From positions 124,001 through 188,000 of the forward strand of contig JANQQQ010000012.1 of assembly GCA_028284935.1 (NCBI GenBank): a DNA stretch of 64,000 nt. Reading direction: 5' to 3'. Source of the DNA: Croceivirga sp. Lineage in GTDB: Bacteria; Bacteroidota; Bacteroidia; Flavobacteriales; Flavobacteriaceae. The notes under the pieces are model-generated. The model did not search any database. It had not been told where the DNA came from and saw nothing but the letters and a program-made list of their open reading frames with translations. The translations under genes and the position numbers were made by a program. This document shows, in pieces, positions 61,622 to 64,000 of this stretch. Every line of letters begins with the position of its first letter. The stretch's first letter is position 1.

Positions 61622-62437
61622 TCAATGCTCTCGGATTAATGAAAAATTTGGATGATATCGTACACTCACTTTAGAATACTGAAATGGAGTTTCTATATTA
61701 TTGAACCCGAATAAAACATCAACTTTCCCTTTCTTCGAAGTAATTAATAATCTGTCGACCTCCATTGCCATTTCCTCTTTGAGCGTTTTTTTGACCTTCC
61801 GGTAGAATTTAAAAGACATTCTCTTGTTATGCTTATAAATAAGTTCTTGGTTAAAAACATCACTAAGAGGAATTTCTTCGGAAATGTCATAATCATTTTC
61901 TGCCGTCGCCAAATTGCCGCTTGTCAATAGGACTGATTCGGGAAATTTTGACCTATCATAATGCAAAATAATATCGTTTTTATCTTTAAAACTTGGAAAA
62001 TGAATTAATCCACTTATCGTATCTTTTCTACCTATATAAATATTCTCAATCTCATTTAAAACTATATTGTCCTTGAACTTTTCGGGGTCATTCAAAAATC
62101 CATCAGGTTTTTTATAAATATACTTATGGCTAGTTGTGGTAAGATATAATACCATATCCGTTTCACGATGTATCAACAAATACAGTTCTTCAACTTTTCT
62201 TATTTGTTGTTCTTGGGCTACATCAAAAAAATTATCAGGACATTCACAAAATCTTTTTGAATTATCTATTTCTTTTCCATACTTCTCACAGATATTAAAA
62301 ACATAAGTCTTAAAATCTGAGATATTAAACCTTTTAATGTTTTTAAATTCCAATAAGTCACTTTTCTTAAAAGTTGTAAGAGAACTACAACTCAGGTTGA
62401 GTAAAATGATAAGAATAATTACAGCTTCTTTTTTCAT
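61622..62437 (-). CDS. Lipoprotein of the AT-rich island, unknown function
   Basis: A 271-residue lipoprotein (LNLSC, Cys17), Lys/Glu-rich, with CECPDNFF in the first third and a mix of helix and strand. No family recognised. It starts 2 nt after the stop of the next upstream gene and is followed, 168 nt later, by the CHAT gene on the same strand, so it could be co-transcribed with the whole run. It may be an accessory or immunity-type envelope protein, but nothing proves this. Confidence 0.7.
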   Translation of the reverse strand: MKKEAVIILIILLNLSCSSLTTFKKSDLLEFKNIKRFNISDFKTYVFNICEKYGKEIDNSKRFCECPDNFFDVAQEQQIRKVEELYLLIHRETDMVLYLTTTSHKYIYKKPDGFLNDPEKFKDNIVLNEIENIYIGRKDTISGLIHFPSFKDKNDIILHYDRSKFPESVLLTSGNLATAENDYDISEEIPLSDVFNQELIYKHNKRMSFKFYRKVKKTLKEEMAMEVDRLLITSKKGKVDVLFGFNNIETPFQYSKVSVRYHPNFSLIREH

Positions 62438-62439
62438 TA

Positions 62440-63396
62440 TTATAAATTGGAATTATTATACTCATATCTTCCACCAAACATCAACCTATATCCATGAAAG
62501 TAATCTGGGTGGTAAGGTACATTCGTCCAAAAATGCAGGAAATCTTGGAAATCCAAAGAATTTAGATTGTATAACGAAACACTCCCGCCAAAACCATTAT
62601 CTAGATTGGAAAAGTTTAACCTCCAACGTTGTTGATTGTATTTGAACTGGTTGGTATCCTTATAATTTATAAAATCAATTTGAAGATGTTCCCCAACATC
62701 AAATGCATATTTTTGGTAACCTGTAAATTTGTGATAGCTTAATTCAACCAAGTTGACGACATCTTCAATGTTACCATGATAACTTAACACAAGTCCTCCA
62801 GTATAATATCTATCTTGATTGTCGCCAGCCCACCCCAGTACTGGTCCCCCATCATTGTAATAGGTAATCTGAAATCTACCTGATACATTTAGATTAAAAA
62901 AACCTGTTCTTTGTAATTTTTTCTCGTGTACCAGTATCAAATTCATGCCATAACTAACCGATGATTTAAATGGATTTTGTAAAGGGTTTGCGGTGAATTC
63001 GGCAAAATGATAAAGAGGTACTGGTCTATTTATTGGATTAAAATCCAGACGGTCGAGTTGAAATACTGCCATTGTGTTTAAAAATGCATGAGATTGGATA
63101 GTATATCTTTTTCTACTTTGATTACCTCCAACACTCCTTCCATTAAAGAACAAAAAACCGCCATGCAAGGTTGGGCTAATACCGTAGCTATTGATATCTG
63201 CATTATAACTTATACCACCAGTGATACCCAGCTTAAAATCTGGGCGGTATTTATAACTTAGTTCTATGTTAAGCTTTGCACCAAAACCAAAAGAGAAGTC
63301 ACTATTGTTGAAAGAAAAGTCATTTTGTGAACTAAGCTTGGTAGATTTTGTTAGGCACAAAATTAGAATTGTAAAAAATAAAATTTGAACTCTCAT
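62440..63396 (-). CDS. Secreted beta-rich protein, possibly polymorphic toxin type 23-like or outer-membrane
   Basis: A 318-residue protein with signal peptide (cut near KLSSQND). It is rich in aromatic residues and alternating strands (FGFGAKLNIELSYKY, DRYYTGGLVLSYHGN), which fits a small outer-membrane barrel. The segments GGPVLGWAGDNQDRYYTGG and HPDYFHGYRLMFGGRYEY also recall Bacteroidota proteins annotated as 'polymorphic toxin type 23'; this is from memory and weak. It is tightly spaced with the genes on both sides (4 nt and 2 nt), so they form one operon. Confidence 0.65.
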   Translation of the reverse strand: MRVQILFFTILILCLTKSTKLSSQNDFSFNNSDFSFGFGAKLNIELSYKYRPDFKLGITGGISYNADINSYGISPTLHGGFLFFNGRSVGGNQSRKRYTIQSHAFLNTMAVFQLDRLDFNPINRPVPLYHFAEFTANPLQNPFKSSVSYGMNLILVHEKKLQRTGFFNLNVSGRFQITYYNDGGPVLGWAGDNQDRYYTGGLVLSYHGNIEDVVNLVELSYHKFTGYQKYAFDVGEHLQIDFINYKDTNQFKYNQQRWRLNFSNLDNGFGGSVSLYNLNSLDFQDFLHFWTNVPYHPDYFHGYRLMFGGRYEYNNSNL

Positions 63397-63400
63397 TTTA

Positions 63401-64000
63401 TCAATCTAATATCATATCATTTAGGTTGATTAAATCCACATGGACTTTTGGGATATAGGTCATATTCTTTTCTTCAACGAACTTATTTCCTTTCGCAGTC
63501 ATCCATGTTGCCGTAATTCCTCCTCTAATCCTATTAGTTTTTTCAAAGGTTTTATGAGTAATTGATGATAAAGTTGAAGCCTTGGAGAAAAAGTAATTCT
63601 TAGCATTTAAACCTAGAGAGTCCTTAAGTATTTTTAGTTTAGGCTTATTAATTGATTTATTTTCAAGAATAAAAGCTGCTTCATCTTTGATCAACATTTC
63701 AAATGTCCTTTCTTTATCACTACCTAGTTCTAAAAAAGCAATCGTAATAGAAACATCATATTTATCCGTTACTTTTTGATTAACATATTCAATATCCTTT
63801 TTTACGTATTTCCCAATTACAGTATCACTTTTTATAAAAGGTGTTATTGACACTTGATTATACCCATTTTTTGATTTTACAAACAAATGCCCTACAACTG
63901 ATTTTATATCGTAAACCGCTGCATCCATATTATTAACAAAATCTTTCTTTAAAAAGGTATTGTATATACCATAGTCGGTTTTGTTAAGCAAAGAATCTGG
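63401..64000 (-). CDS. Hypothetical protein, 5' end outside window
   Basis: An open frame of 199 codons plus stop runs to the right edge. The visible part has no signal, because its N-terminus is beyond 64000; a TTG at 63991 is an internal codon, not a likely start. The sequence is Lys- and Ile-rich, of mixed helix and strand, with DAAVYDIKSVVGHLF and YVNQKVTDKYDVSI; no family recognised. Four nt separate it from the barrel-like gene, so it is the first visible member of the island operon. Confidence 0.6.
   Translation of the reverse strand, partial: PDSLLNKTDYGIYNTFLKKDFVNNMDAAVYDIKSVVGHLFVKSKNGYNQVSITPFIKSDTVIGKYVKKDIEYVNQKVTDKYDVSITIAFLELGSDKERTFEMLIKDEAAFILENKSINKPKLKILKDSLGLNAKNYFFSKASTLSSITHKTFEKTNRIRGGITATWMTAKGNKFVEEKNMTYIPKVHVDLINLNDMILD

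Overview
The window looks like a chromosome segment of a marine Flavobacteriaceae bacterium (Bacteroidota), perhaps near Muricauda/Allomuricauda; the genus is an inference. Supporting features are a TonB-dependent receptor with a carboxypeptidase-like N-terminal domain, several DUF1080 proteins, a LytS/LytTR pair, a menaquinone gene (menB), short lipoprotein signal peptides, Bacteroidota-type promoter elements (TAnnTTTG) and weak Shine-Dalgarno sites. No rRNA, tRNA, CRISPR array or transposase was seen.

Layout. 1-501: start of mutS2, running off the left edge. 683-6117: minus-strand epimerase, SRPBCC-like protein, alpha/beta hydrolase and two class-C beta-lactamase-fold serine hydrolases. 6328-8125: a HupE/UreJ-like membrane protein with a histidine-rich DUF4198-like partner. 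8370-10287: satD, a small membrane protein and menB, preceded by three evenly spaced operators. 10333-12395: coiled-coil protein and a third serine hydrolase. 12453-17383: pirin, then four genes overlapping by 4 nt (FG-GAP/c-heme lipoprotein, 3D-domain lipoprotein, amidase, M14 carboxypeptidase). 17386-20446: small membrane protein, two DUF1080 proteins, VWA lipoprotein.

20663-30502 is a molybdenum-hydroxylase operon: 2Fe-2S and molybdopterin subunits, then moaD, a transglutaminase-like gene, moaA, mobA, moeB-rhodanese, a TauE/SafE exporter, moeA, xdhC and a MocA-like nucleotidyltransferase. moaC, moaE and mogA are not in the window. A GntR/FCD regulator (31319-30642) follows; the 14-bp palindrome in its promoter recurs exactly inside xdhC. 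Its divergent neighbour is a lipoprotein trehalase.

33071-46519 holds mixed housekeeping and accessory genes: a cyclase-like/SRPBCC fusion, a pseudogene with two compensating frameshifts, a BNR-repeat 'sortilin' protein, MscS, a periplasmic PCMT, an EamA transporter, a secreted protein with ten SDHH repeats and a DUF5009-type acyltransferase. 46609-49454 is a signalling operon of histidine kinase, degenerate pseudo-kinase and LytTR regulator, preceded by an 11-bp inverted repeat. 49684-56145 carries two secreted proteins, MarR divergent to a TonB receptor, a membrane-bound class III cyclase and a secreted protein.

From about 56.2 kb to the right edge the DNA becomes strikingly AT-rich. A 0.9-kb non-coding stretch with repeats and hairpins is followed by a 1456-residue protein ending in a CHAT (caspase-like) protease domain, and upstream of that a tightly packed run of three genes for envelope or unknown proteins. 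This is the best candidate in the window for an undescribed, horizontally acquired system.
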